The notes: generated by a model not told the origin, from the sequence alone. Shown: positions 1-7,055, counted from the stretch's first letter. The stretch: 9,293 nt of DNA from JADLEX01 sp964586775 (GCA_964586775.1 CAZPJD010000299.1:1-9293), one strand, 5' to 3'. Translations and numbers: made by a program.

Positions 1-443
1 TTGGCGGAAGTCCTCCCGAAAGCGGGTCGTCGCGATCGAAGCTCAACGCAACCGCGATAAGGCAACGGGTCGTGGGAAAGACGCGCGGCGCGAAAGCGCG
101 GGGCAACGTGCGGAAAGGGGGGTTCGTGGTGACGCCGAGCGGGGCGAGCGGGCAAAGGGCCGAACGCGGAGGAGGTCGCAGCGCCAAAGACTCGAAGTTT
201 CCGAGGACACGGATGCCCCGCACGGAAGGCTCGTCGGTGAGGACGGGGTGAAGCCCGAAAGGATTCGACACCGCGGACGAACCGACGGTGACGGAGAAAC
301 CGAAACGAGGTCGAGCCCGGCGAAACCAGAAAGCTCGAACCTCGATTCCGCGAACGGTCCGGAGCCGACCCGCATGTCCGGCGGTGTGGCGGGTGAACTC
401 CGGGGTGTTCCCCCGGAGCCCCGAGATCGCTGGACGTCGCGCC
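1..443. other. Leading region without a supported gene
   Basis: I find no convincing gene here. A minus-strand reading frame runs through 43-606, but its product is a low-complexity Ser/Arg/Pro-rich string and its first part is only the antisense of the Asp-codon tract of the lipoprotein gene. A plus-strand frame in phase with the lipoprotein is open from 248, but residues before 503 are charged and compositionally random. The region holds many short GCG/CGC runs and one strong inverted repeat at 398-418. It may be the downstream flank of a gene lying outside the window. Confidence 0.55.
398..418. repeat. Perfect 8-bp inverted repeat (hairpin)
   Basis: CTCCGGGG at 398-405 pairs perfectly with CCCCGGAG at 411-418 around the 5-base loop TGTTC. 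No T-run follows on either side, so it is not a standard intrinsic terminator. It ends 25 bases before the predicted -35 box of the lipoprotein promoter, so it could be an operator or a processing/termination hairpin of an upstream transcript. The structure is seen directly; the role is unknown. Confidence 0.5.
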
Positions 444-473
444 TTGACGCCCGTTCGAGGGCGGTGTTAGCGT
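444..473 (+). promoter_or_regulatory. Predicted sigma-70-type promoter of the Asp-rich lipoprotein gene
   Basis: The -35 box is TTGACG (444-449). An extended -10 element follows, with TG at 465-466 and TAGCGT at 468-473, giving an 18-base spacer. The likely transcription start is near 480, about 20 bases before the coding start, which leaves a short leader carrying the GGAGGG ribosome binding site at 491-496. The TTGRNC-N15-TGNTA layout recurs at 3648 and 7158, which strengthens the call. Confidence 0.55.
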
Positions 474-502
474 CGGATGCGTTTTTCATCGGAGGGATCG
501 AA

Positions 503-1210
503 ATGAGGCTGTTGGCTTTTGGGTTGGTGGCGATGCTCGCTTTCTGCGCGATGACCGTCGCGTGTGCGGGCGATGACGACGACGACTCGGCGGACGACGA
601 TGCCACCGGGGATGACGATGCCGATGACGACGACGCCGATGACGACGCCGACGACGATCTGGCGGACGACGACGTCGCGGATGACGACGCGACCGACGAC
701 GACGCCGGCGACGACGATGCCGATGCCTGCCCGCCGCAGGAAGACGACGGGTCATTTTCGTATTATTACGAAAACCTGACCGGTCAGACGCTCGTCGCCA
801 TGGGGACAATTTCGGGGATCGATCTTCTCGCGGTGCAGACCATTCTCGGCATCAACGGCACCAAGGTGGATTCAGCCCAGTGGCAATCGCCCGCAGACAT
901 CGCCGTTGGAGACTACGTTTGGAACGTACCCGAGGGCGATGACTTGGGTTCGCAGGAAACGGCGGCGATCCTCGTTTACGGTCTCAATATCATCACCGAA
1001 GCCTACGATGCGGCTTACGCCGCGGTGCGCGGATGCGCGTCGATCGACGCGACGGGCGGCGTCGGCGACCTGTACGAGGGTCAGATCACCAACACCGAGC
1101 TGCGCCCCGTCAACATCGAAACGCTCGAGGTGGACTGGGACAGCGGAGACAAGGCCTACATCGGCAACTGGATGGTGAGCTCGACGATCATCGCGCTGCC
1201 CACCAAGTAA
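503..1210 (+). CDS. Secreted lipoprotein with aspartate-rich linker, unknown function
   Basis: The ATG at 503 is chosen over in-frame starts back to 248 because GGAGGG lies six bases upstream and a signal peptide begins exactly there. The 235-residue product starts with a hydrophobic segment (residues 2-20) and a plausible lipobox T18-V19-A20-C21; the -3 position is Thr rather than the usual Leu, so lipidation is likely but not certain. Residues 24-74 are a linker with 34 Asp in 51 positions, mostly DDD separated by Ala, Thr, Gly, Ser, Val or Leu. The remaining part of about 160 residues has two cysteines (C76 and one near residue 177) that could form a disulfide, and no family I recognise. 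The linker probably holds this domain away from the membrane and could bind cations such as calcium; both are inference. The gene is a single transcription unit with its own promoter and terminator. Confidence 0.85.
   Translation: MRLLAFGLVAMLAFCAMTVACAGDDDDDSADDDATGDDDADDDDADDDADDDLADDDVADDDATDDDAGDDDADACPPQEDDGSFSYYYENLTGQTLVAMGTISGIDLLAVQTILGINGTKVDSAQWQSPADIAVGDYVWNVPEGDDLGSQETAAILVYGLNIITEAYDAAYAAVRGCASIDATGGVGDLYEGQITNTELRPVNIETLEVDWDSGDKAYIGNWMVSSTIIALPTK
572..724 (+). repeat. Imperfect GAY-codon repeat encoding the Asp tract
   Basis: About 150 bases made largely of GAC/GAT codons in triplets, interrupted by GCC, GCG or GTC-type codons roughly every fourth codon, encode residues 24-74 of the lipoprotein. 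The mixture of GAT and GAC and of interrupting residues argues for selection on protein composition, but the tract has the form expected to change length by slippage in whole codons. Its antisense gives a spurious Ser/Arg-rich reading frame. Confidence 0.8.
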
Positions 1211-1233
1211 TCCCCCGCTAACGCACTCCACAG

Positions 1234-1262
1234 CGCCCTGGCCGCGATGCCGGGGCGTTTTT
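1234..1262 (+). terminator. Rho-independent terminator of the lipoprotein gene
   Basis: CGCCCTGG (1234-1241) pairs with CCGGGGCG (1250-1257), with one G-T wobble, around an 8-base loop. Five T residues follow at 1258-1262. It begins 24 bases after the TAA stop at 1208-1210, as expected for an intrinsic terminator. Confidence 0.85.
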
Positions 1263-1269
1263 GTATGAT

Positions 1270-1286
1270 GCCGGCGATAGGCCGGC
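1270..1286. repeat. GCCGGC inverted repeat
   Basis: Two copies of the palindromic hexamer GCCGGC (1270-1275 and 1281-1286) are separated by GATAG and can form a 6-bp hairpin just after the terminator. No T-run follows. It may reinforce termination or be a protein site in front of the kinase gene; it could also be chance in GC-rich DNA. Confidence 0.3.
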
Positions 1287-1296
1287 GCAGCCCGAA

Positions 1297-1325
1297 TTCG
1301 GACGCCGTCAACGCGCGGTTATCTT
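1297..1325 (+). promoter_or_regulatory. Weak candidate promoter of the CHASE4 kinase gene
   Basis: TATCTT at 1320-1325 keeps four of six -10 consensus bases in an otherwise GC-rich stretch. TTCGGA at 1297-1302 sits 17 bases upstream but is a poor -35 box. The strong terminator at 1234-1262 implies that the kinase needs its own promoter somewhere in 1263-1400. This is the best candidate I see and it does not fit the motif shared by the other three predicted promoters. Confidence 0.25.
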
Positions 1326-1409
1326 GAAATAGGGCGAATTTACTTCAGGTGTTCCACATTTCGCCGAAAACCCGAACGATGGGCCGGATTGGCCCGAGGT
1401 TGGTGTGGT

Positions 1410-3611
1410 TTGACGATCCGCGCAAAGACCGCGGTGGCAGTGCTGACGGCGCTTCTTTGTTCCGCGCTCGTCGCATTCTTCATTTCGGGAACGGTCATCT
1501 CGCGGGCGGCGCAAGAGGTGGCCCGGCGCGACGCGCGCGATGCGGGCCGTCTGCTCACCCGAATTCTGGATCGAGAGCGACAGGAGATCGAACGCGTCGG
1601 CGAGGACTGGGCGCAGTGGGACGACACTTTCGAGTTCATCGCGAACGCCGACCCGGAGTACATCGAGAAGAACCTCGACGACGAGACCCTCGCGCGTAAC
1701 CACTTCGATGTTTTTGCGGTCACCGGCACGAACCGACGGACGCTATTCTCGCTCGGATTTTCGTGTCGCGAGCGGAAGCGGGGGAACGCCCCGCCGGATC
1801 TGGACCGTTTGACGGCGGCGCTTCCGGAGTCACTCTTCGCATCGGTGGACGGCGGTTTCACGGGTCTCTGGACGTTTGGCGGGCGTCGATACCTGATCGG
1901 CGTCGAATCGGTGACGAACAGCCTGTACGACAAGCCGCCCAACGGCGCGTTGATCATCGGGCGGGAGATCGACGCCCAATTGATCTCCGAGTGGAAACAC
2001 CTGAGCGGAATCGAGATTCGCCTGAAAGACCCGTCCGCACCGGTCCGGACGGCGACGAAGGATACGCTCGAAGTGTCGGTCGACGCGGTCGATCAGCCGG
2101 ACGGATCGGTGGTGGGCGTCGCCCGGATTCCCGGCGCGCTGGGGAGCGCCGCCGCCGAGTTCGTCGTCCAGTCCGCGGCGGCGCCGGCGGATCGCCCGAA
2201 ACGCGAGGTTCTGCTGACGCTCGCGCTTCTCGTGTCGTCGGGCTTGCTGATTTCGCTCGTCGCCACCACCTCGATCGGCCGAATCCTGGTTCACCGGCTC
2301 GAACACCTGCACCGATTCGTGGCCGAGGTCCGCAGATCGGGCGGCCTGGACCGGCGCATCGTGATGCGAGGCAACGACGAGATCGCCGAACTCGCCGCCG
2401 CCTTCAACGCGTTGCTAGACCGGATCGGCAACGATGTACTGCGGCTGCGATCCGGCTCCGACGCCCTGAAGGACAGCCTCCGGATGATCGACGACATCAT
2501 CCAGAACATGCCCGTGGGAATCGTCCAATGGCGATACCAGCGCGAACCGGAAGGGTTGCTTTTTATTGCCGCGAATCCCGTCGCGCAGCGCCTGATCGGC
2601 GTGAGCGCGGCCCAGCAAGCCGGATTGGAATTCGACGAGCTTTTTCCGGACACCGAGGCCCGGGACGTGAAGGACCTGTTTCTCGGGGTCATGCGCGGCC
2701 GGAACTCGATGGATGTCGACGAACTCGCATTTCCCGGATGCCAAAGGGATCGCGTATTTCACCTCTACGCATTTGCGTTGCCGCACGATCGGCTGTGCGT
2801 CGTGATCGAGGACGTCACGCACCGCCGCGACGCGGAATCCGAGCGCGCCAAGCTGGAGGAGCAGCTTCGCCAATCGCAGAAAATGGAAGCGGTGGGACGC
2901 CTCGCCGGCGGTGTCGCGCACGATTTCAACAACATCCTCACCACCATCCGCGGATACGCCGAACTGCTGCTGGAGCAGGCCGACGATCGCGACCCGGCGT
3001 ACGAGGACCTGACGGAGATTCGCGACGCCGCGGATCGCGCCGCGCAACTCACGGCCCAGCTTCTCGCGTTCTCGCGCCGTCAGGTTTATTCGCCGCGCGA
3101 CATCGAACTCAACGATCTGCTGCTGCGTTCCACGAAGATGCTTCGGCGGCTGATCGGGGAGGACATCGAACTGTCCACCCGCGTGGCGGGGGTCGATCTG
3201 CACCTGCGGGCCGATCCCACGCAGATCGAGCAGATCCTCATCAATCTCGTCGTCAACGCCCGCGACGCGATCGCGTCCAGCGGAAAGATCCGGATACAGG
3301 CGGACGCGAGCCGGGTGGACGCCCAATTCGCAGAGCGCCACGCCGATGCGAAAGCCGGCGACTACGTCGTGATCTCGGTCTCCGACGACGGCGCGGGCAT
3401 GGATGCCGAGGTGCAGGCGAAAATTTTCGAGCCGTTTTTCACCACCAAGGAGCGAGGCAAGGGGACGGGGCTCGGCCTCTCCACGGTGTACGGCATTGTG
3501 CGGCAAAACGGCGGTTTCATCGTCGTCACCTCGGCCGTCGGCGCCGGATCGACATTCGACGTTCACATTCCGCGGGCGCCGGGACCCGAAGCCGACCTCT
3601 CGGTCAGCTGA
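1410..3611 (+). CDS. Membrane sensor histidine kinase: CHASE4-HAMP-PAS-HisKA-HATPase
   Basis: The preferred start is TTG at 1410, with GAGG at 1396-1399 upstream and the typical sensor-kinase opening MTIRAKT; an in-frame TTG at 1389 adds seven residues but lacks a good ribosome binding site. Numbering from 1410 (733 residues): TM1 about 7-31; extracytoplasmic sensor about 32-265 with the CHASE4 signature around 66-107 (DWAQWDDTFEF, then YIEKNL and NHFDVF); TM2 about 266-288; HAMP about 286-343; a divergent PAS domain about 358-473; a short coiled linker; HisKA with phosphoacceptor H504 in GGVAHDFNN; and a HATPase domain with N616, the G1 box DDGAGM (659-664), FEPFFTTK (673-680) and the G2 box GKGTGLGLS (683-691). 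All catalytic boxes are intact and there is no receiver domain. CHASE4 domains sense extracytoplasmic signals that are mostly unknown. The kinase should autophosphorylate and pass phosphate to a separate receiver. No DNA-binding regulator is in the window, and the next gene carries receivers. Confidence 0.9.
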   Translation: MTIRAKTAVAVLTALLCSALVAFFISGTVISRAAQEVARRDARDAGRLLTRILDRERQEIERVGEDWAQWDDTFEFIANADPEYIEKNLDDETLARNHFDVFAVTGTNRRTLFSLGFSCRERKRGNAPPDLDRLTAALPESLFASVDGGFTGLWTFGGRRYLIGVESVTNSLYDKPPNGALIIGREIDAQLISEWKHLSGIEIRLKDPSAPVRTATKDTLEVSVDAVDQPDGSVVGVARIPGALGSAAAEFVVQSAAAPADRPKREVLLTLALLVSSGLLISLVATTSIGRILVHRLEHLHRFVAEVRRSGGLDRRIVMRGNDEIAELAAAFNALLDRIGNDVLRLRSGSDALKDSLRMIDDIIQNMPVGIVQWRYQREPEGLLFIAANPVAQRLIGVSAAQQAGLEFDELFPDTEARDVKDLFLGVMRGRNSMDVDELAFPGCQRDRVFHLYAFALPHDRLCVVIEDVTHRRDAESERAKLEEQLRQSQKMEAVGRLAGGVAHDFNNILTTIRGYAELLLEQADDRDPAYEDLTEIRDAADRAAQLTAQLLAFSRRQVYSPRDIELNDLLLRSTKMLRRLIGEDIELSTRVAGVDLHLRADPTQIEQILINLVVNARDAIASSGKIRIQADASRVDAQFAERHADAKAGDYVVISVSDDGAGMDAEVQAKIFEPFFTTKERGKGTGLGLSTVYGIVRQNGGFIVVTSAVGAGSTFDVHIPRAPGPEADLSVS

Positions 3612-3647
3612 CGCCTCATCCGGTCGTTCGGAGTTGCGGCGGGACGA

Positions 3648-3677
3648 TTGAGCCCGGCGGCGGCGATCTGCTAACCT
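3648..3677 (+). promoter_or_regulatory. Predicted promoter of the hybrid kinase gene
   Basis: The -35 box is TTGAGC (3648-3653). TG at 3669-3670 and TAACCT at 3672-3677 form an extended -10 after an 18-base spacer, the same geometry as the promoter at 444. The predicted transcription start is near 3684, immediately before the hairpin at 3687-3704. It suggests that the second kinase can be expressed separately from the first, although read-through from 3611 is also possible because no terminator lies between them. Confidence 0.5.
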
Positions 3678-3686
3678 GTTTCGGAT

Positions 3687-3704
3687 CGCCGACCGAAGTC
3701 GGCG
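3687..3704 (+). repeat. 7-bp hairpin in the predicted 5' leader of the hybrid kinase
   Basis: CGCCGAC (3687-3693) pairs perfectly with GTCGGCG (3698-3704) around the tetraloop CGAA. It lies between the predicted transcription start near 3684 and the weak GGGG ribosome binding site (3711-3714). No T-run follows, so it is not a terminator. At the very 5' end of an mRNA such a stem could protect against decay, or the same palindrome could be an operator. The pairing is seen directly; the role is inference. Confidence 0.45.
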
Positions 3705-3719
3705 CGCGTCGGGGCCATC

Positions 3720-6644
3720 TTGGAAAAAGTCGAATCGACCAAATCGGCGGCAAAGCGCGAGCGCCTGCGTGTGCTCGTCGCCGATGATGACGAGCTTATC
3801 ATCGGCGAGGCGCTCGGCGCGCTGGCCGTCCCCGTTGCGCCCGGCGAATCGAAACCGGGCAAGGGGGAGCCTCGCCCGGAACCCGGCATCGAGTTCGACG
3901 TTGTCATCTGCCGTCGCGGCGAAGAGGCCATCCGCACGATCCGCGACGCGGCCGGCGGCAACGATCCGGTTGCCGTGGCCTTCCTCGACTATCACATGCC
4001 CCCGGGTATCAGCGGCTTGACCGCCGCCGAACAGATCCGCGTGCACGATTCCGAGGTGGAGATCGTCATTGTCGGCGCGCCGGAGGAAATCTCCACGAAG
4101 GACCTCGGACGCACCTCGGGCCCGCTACACCGCATTCTGTTCGCGCCGACGCCCGCGCGCGCGCTGGAGTGGCGGCAGACGGCCCTCGTGCTCGGCCAGA
4201 AGTGGCGCACGCAACGCGCGCATCAGGCGCAGGCCCGCAAATGGAACGCCATGCTGCGCGAGCGCGAGACCGAGCTGCGCGCGTATCGCTCGGGCCTGAC
4301 CGCCGAGATCGCCAAGCACGCCCGCACCAACCTGGAACTGCGCGACACGCAGGAGCACTACAACCGCCTGACGCAGGTCACGCGCGAGGGCGTGATCGTG
4401 TATCACCAGGGCAAGATCGTCGACGCCAACGCCGTGGCCGAATCGCTGTTCGGGTTTCGTGGTGGCGAGATGATCGGTCGCGACTTTTTCGACCTGTGGC
4501 CGCTCGACGCGCATGCGCCGATTCAGCAGCGCATGGAAACGGAAAACTCCGCGACGAACCCGGAGATCGGCGTGCGTAAAGACGGCTCGCGTTTCAATGC
4601 CGAGATCGTCATCACCGCGTTCATGTACCGCAACCGGTCGATGTATCTCGCCGTTGTGCAGGATGTGACCGAGCGCGAGACCGCGCAGCAGGCGGTTCGC
4701 GAGACCGAGGAGCGCTATCAGGGTGTGTTCGAGGCCGCCGGCGAGGGCATCGGCATCCTCGATCTCAAGGGCATTCTGCAGGACGCGAACGCGGCCTACG
4801 CGGACATGCTCGGCTTCTCCCGCGCGGATCTCGTCGGAAAGCCCATGTCGGCCTTCGTGCGGCGGGGCGATGAGCCGTTCACGCCGGCGTTTCTCTCGGA
4901 AATCCGCACATCGAAGTCCCGCACACCCGTCCGACTCGAGGCGGTTTTCCTTCGCAAGAACGGCGACCCGGTCGATGTCGAGGTCGCGCTCATGCCCCTC
5001 ACGTTCGCCAAGCGATCCGCGCTGATCGGCATCTTCCGAGACGTCACCGAGCGCAAGAAGGCCGAGCGCGCGCTGCGCGAAAGCGAAATGCGCTACCGCA
5101 TGCTCGCCGATAACGCGACCGACATCATCTGGACGATGGACATGGACCTGCGTTTCACGCACGTGAGTCCGGCGGTCACGCGCGTGTTCGGGTACACCGT
5201 GGCCGAGGCGCTCGAACTGCCGATGACGAATCTGATGCGGCCCGAGGACGTCGAGATCGCGCGCAACGTCCTTCGCAACGCGGTGCAGACGTCTCATGAC
5301 GGCGTTGCGGGGTCCGCGCCGGCGGTGCTGGAGCTACGCAACGTCCACAAGAGCGGCCGGACGATCTGGACCGAGACGACGATCGACTACATCCGCGACG
5401 AGGCGGGTACACCGACGGGAATCATCGGCGCGACGCGCGACGTTACACGGCGCAAGGAAGCCGAGGCCGAGAAGGAGACGTTGCAGGCGCAGCTCCGGCA
5501 GGCGCTCAAGATGGAGGCGATCGGTCGGCTCGCGGGCGGCGTCGCGCACGACTTCAATAACATGCTGACGGGCATTCTGGTCAACGCGCAGATCATGATC
5601 GGCGCGCTCGACGTGGGCCACCCGCTGCGTCTGGAGGCGCAGGAGATCAAGCGCGCCGCCGAACGCGCCGCCGACCTGACGAAGCAACTCCTCGCCTTTG
5701 GACGCAAGCAGATCATTTCGCCCAAGGCGCTGAACCTCAACGAGATGATCCAGATGTCGCAAAAGATGATCGGCCGCATCATCGGGGAGGACATCGAACG
5801 CATCTACGACCTGGGCGAGACGCTGTGGTCGATCCACGCCGACCCGGTGCAGATCGATCAGGTGCTCGTCAATCTGTCGGTCAACGCGCGCGACGCCATG
5901 CCGCAGGGGGGCACGCTGCGCTTCGTCACGCGCAACTGCCACCTCGACCGCCTGTTCTGCCGCGCGCACCCCGGCTGCACGCCGGGAGACTATGTGTTGA
6001 TTCAGGTGTCGGACAACGGCCACGGCATGGACGAAGAGACGCAAAAGCTCATCTTCGAGCCGTTCTTTACGACAAAGGAAAAGGGGCAGGGGACGGGGCT
6101 CGGCCTCGCCACCGTCTTCGGCGTCGTCAAGCAAAACGACGGATTCATCTATGTGGATTCCGCGCCGGGCCAAGGCGCGACGTTCCGCCTGTATTTCCCG
6201 CGGCTGGCCGCCGAGGCCCAGACGAGCGTGCCCGCCGAACCCGCCGCGGTGCGCGGCGGACGCGAGCGCGTGATGGTGGTGGACGACGACGAGATGATCC
6301 GCGACGTCACCGCGCGGGTGCTGCGGACGAGCGGCTACGCGGTCGAGTCGGCGACGAGCGGCGCGGCGGCGATCCGCATGTGCCGCGAGGGCGGCAGCGC
6401 GCCGGAGCTGCTCATCACGGACATCGTGATGCCGGGGATGAGCGGACGCGAACTCTACGATCGCCTGCGCGAGATCGTGCCGTCGGTGCGGGTGCTGTTC
6501 ATCTCGGGCTACCCCGAGGACGCCATCGCGGGGCGCGGCCTGCTCGACATTCGCACGAACTATCTGCAAAAGCCGTTCTCGATCGAGCGCCTTTCGCAGC
6601 TCGTTCGCGAGATCCTCGACGCCCCCGCCGCCTCTTCGCCGTAG
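3720..6644 (+). CDS. Soluble hybrid histidine kinase: REC-PAS-PAS-PAS-HisKA-HATPase-REC
   Basis: This 974-residue protein has no membrane segment. It starts at TTG 3720, with GGGG at 3711-3714 as a weak ribosome binding site. Domains in order: N-terminal receiver about 16-160 (D22-D24, D90 in FLDYHMPPG), followed by a helical linker about 160-205; PAS1 about 207-318; PAS2 about 327-445; PAS3 about 455-577, each ending in a DVT[ER]R-type PAC motif; HisKA with H610 in GGVAHDFNN; HATPase with N722, DNGHGM (765-770), FEPFFTTK (779-786) and GQGTGLGLA (789-797); and a C-terminal receiver about 849-967 with D855-D857, phosphoacceptor D901, S929 and K951. The transmitter and C-terminal receiver are complete. 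The N-terminal receiver belongs to the MPPG-type group but has G119 where Thr/Ser is expected and A142 where Lys is expected, so it is probably a pseudo-receiver. The HATPase carries an insert with C740, H741, C747, H750 and C753. The transmitter resembles that of the upstream kinase. Signal and output are unknown. Confidence 0.92.
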   Translation: MEKVESTKSAAKRERLRVLVADDDELIIGEALGALAVPVAPGESKPGKGEPRPEPGIEFDVVICRRGEEAIRTIRDAAGGNDPVAVAFLDYHMPPGISGLTAAEQIRVHDSEVEIVIVGAPEEISTKDLGRTSGPLHRILFAPTPARALEWRQTALVLGQKWRTQRAHQAQARKWNAMLRERETELRAYRSGLTAEIAKHARTNLELRDTQEHYNRLTQVTREGVIVYHQGKIVDANAVAESLFGFRGGEMIGRDFFDLWPLDAHAPIQQRMETENSATNPEIGVRKDGSRFNAEIVITAFMYRNRSMYLAVVQDVTERETAQQAVRETEERYQGVFEAAGEGIGILDLKGILQDANAAYADMLGFSRADLVGKPMSAFVRRGDEPFTPAFLSEIRTSKSRTPVRLEAVFLRKNGDPVDVEVALMPLTFAKRSALIGIFRDVTERKKAERALRESEMRYRMLADNATDIIWTMDMDLRFTHVSPAVTRVFGYTVAEALELPMTNLMRPEDVEIARNVLRNAVQTSHDGVAGSAPAVLELRNVHKSGRTIWTETTIDYIRDEAGTPTGIIGATRDVTRRKEAEAEKETLQAQLRQALKMEAIGRLAGGVAHDFNNMLTGILVNAQIMIGALDVGHPLRLEAQEIKRAAERAADLTKQLLAFGRKQIISPKALNLNEMIQMSQKMIGRIIGEDIERIYDLGETLWSIHADPVQIDQVLVNLSVNARDAMPQGGTLRFVTRNCHLDRLFCRAHPGCTPGDYVLIQVSDNGHGMDEETQKLIFEPFFTTKEKGQGTGLGLATVFGVVKQNDGFIYVDSAPGQGATFRLYFPRLAAEAQTSVPAEPAAVRGGRERVMVVDDDEMIRDVTARVLRTSGYAVESATSGAAAIRMCREGGSAPELLITDIVMPGMSGRELYDRLREIVPSVRVLFISGYPEDAIAGRGLLDIRTNYLQKPFSIERLSQLVREILDAPAASSP

Positions 6645-6656
6645 CAAGCAACTCGT

Positions 6657-7055
6657 TCAGCGCGTCGAATCCAGCCGAGCCGCGATGTCCGCGGCGACGA
6701 CGATCGCGCCGCGCGCCGCGTCGACCCACACGACGCGGTCCCGGGACGCCGGGGGTTTCGCCGCCGCGACGACAAATAGCGGCACGTCGTGCAGATCCGC
6801 CGCGTCGAGCACCGCGCGCAGCAGCGAAATTTCCGCGTCTTCCCGCGCCGAATCGGTCCAGACGACGACGGCGTCCGCGTCCTCTTGCAGCGCCGCCCCG
6901 GCAATGCCGTCCGGCGTCCGGCTCTCGCCCAGATGAATGATCTCCGCGCCCCGGTCTCGCAGAGCCCGGGTGACGGCCCGGTGTGTTTCACCCGAGGTGT
7001 GTGCGCCGTCCGCCGACGGTGCGAGCGCGATCAGAATCCGAAACCGTTTATCCAT
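6657..7055 (-). CDS. Small stand-alone protein related to the cobalamin-binding domain of methylmalonyl-CoA mutase, motifs altered
   Basis: The 132-residue product starts at ATG 7055 with GGGG five bases upstream. Its fold signature matches the C-terminal B12-binding domain of methylmalonyl-CoA mutase: a first strand FRILIALAP (5-13), an ALRDRGAEIIHLG segment (31-43), then TPDGIAGAALQEDADAVVV (47-65), where the family usually has TPexiaxaAxqedvDvig. The family's DxHxxG motif appears as D16-G-A-H19-T-S-G22, so the His and Gly keep their spacing but one residue separates Asp and His from their normal register. The SxL motif is replaced by WTD (66-68), and the usual GG of the third loop is AAA (97-99). 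It therefore probably does not bind cobalamin in the normal way, or not at all. There is no mutase catalytic domain nearby. The gene converges on the hybrid kinase with a 12-base gap and diverges from the thioesterase gene. A generic Rossmann-like regulator is the alternative. Confidence 0.75.
   Translation of the reverse strand: MDKRFRILIALAPSADGAHTSGETHRAVTRALRDRGAEIIHLGESRTPDGIAGAALQEDADAVVVWTDSAREDAEISLLRAVLDAADLHDVPLFVVAAAKPPASRDRVVWVDAARGAIVVAADIAARLDSTR

Noticed and set aside
248..502. N-terminal extension of the lipoprotein to position 248
   Set aside because: The signal peptide and a strong GGAGGG ribosome binding site both define the start at 503, and a promoter lies inside the would-be extension.
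43..606. Minus-strand 187-codon open frame over the leading region
   Set aside because: Its first part is the antisense of the GAY repeat and the rest is Ser/Arg/Pro-rich low complexity; no ribosome binding site or domain supports it.
1763..3787. Plus-strand 674-codon frame overlapping the CHASE4 kinase
   Set aside because: Arg-rich out-of-frame translation of the kinase; all conserved motifs are in the other frame.
2415..4046. Minus-strand 543-codon open frame spanning the end of the first kinase and the start of the second
   Set aside because: It is a shadow produced by the GC-rich third positions of two well-supported kinase genes and has no recognisable domain; it also crosses a promoter and hairpin.
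5334..6647. Minus-strand 437-codon open frame inside the hybrid kinase
   Set aside because: Arg/His/Ala-rich antisense product opposite intact HisKA, HATPase and receiver motifs; typical of high-GC coding DNA.
6645..6656. Bidirectional terminator between the hybrid kinase and the convergent small gene
   Set aside because: The gap is only 12 bases and I found no stem followed by a T-run on either strand.
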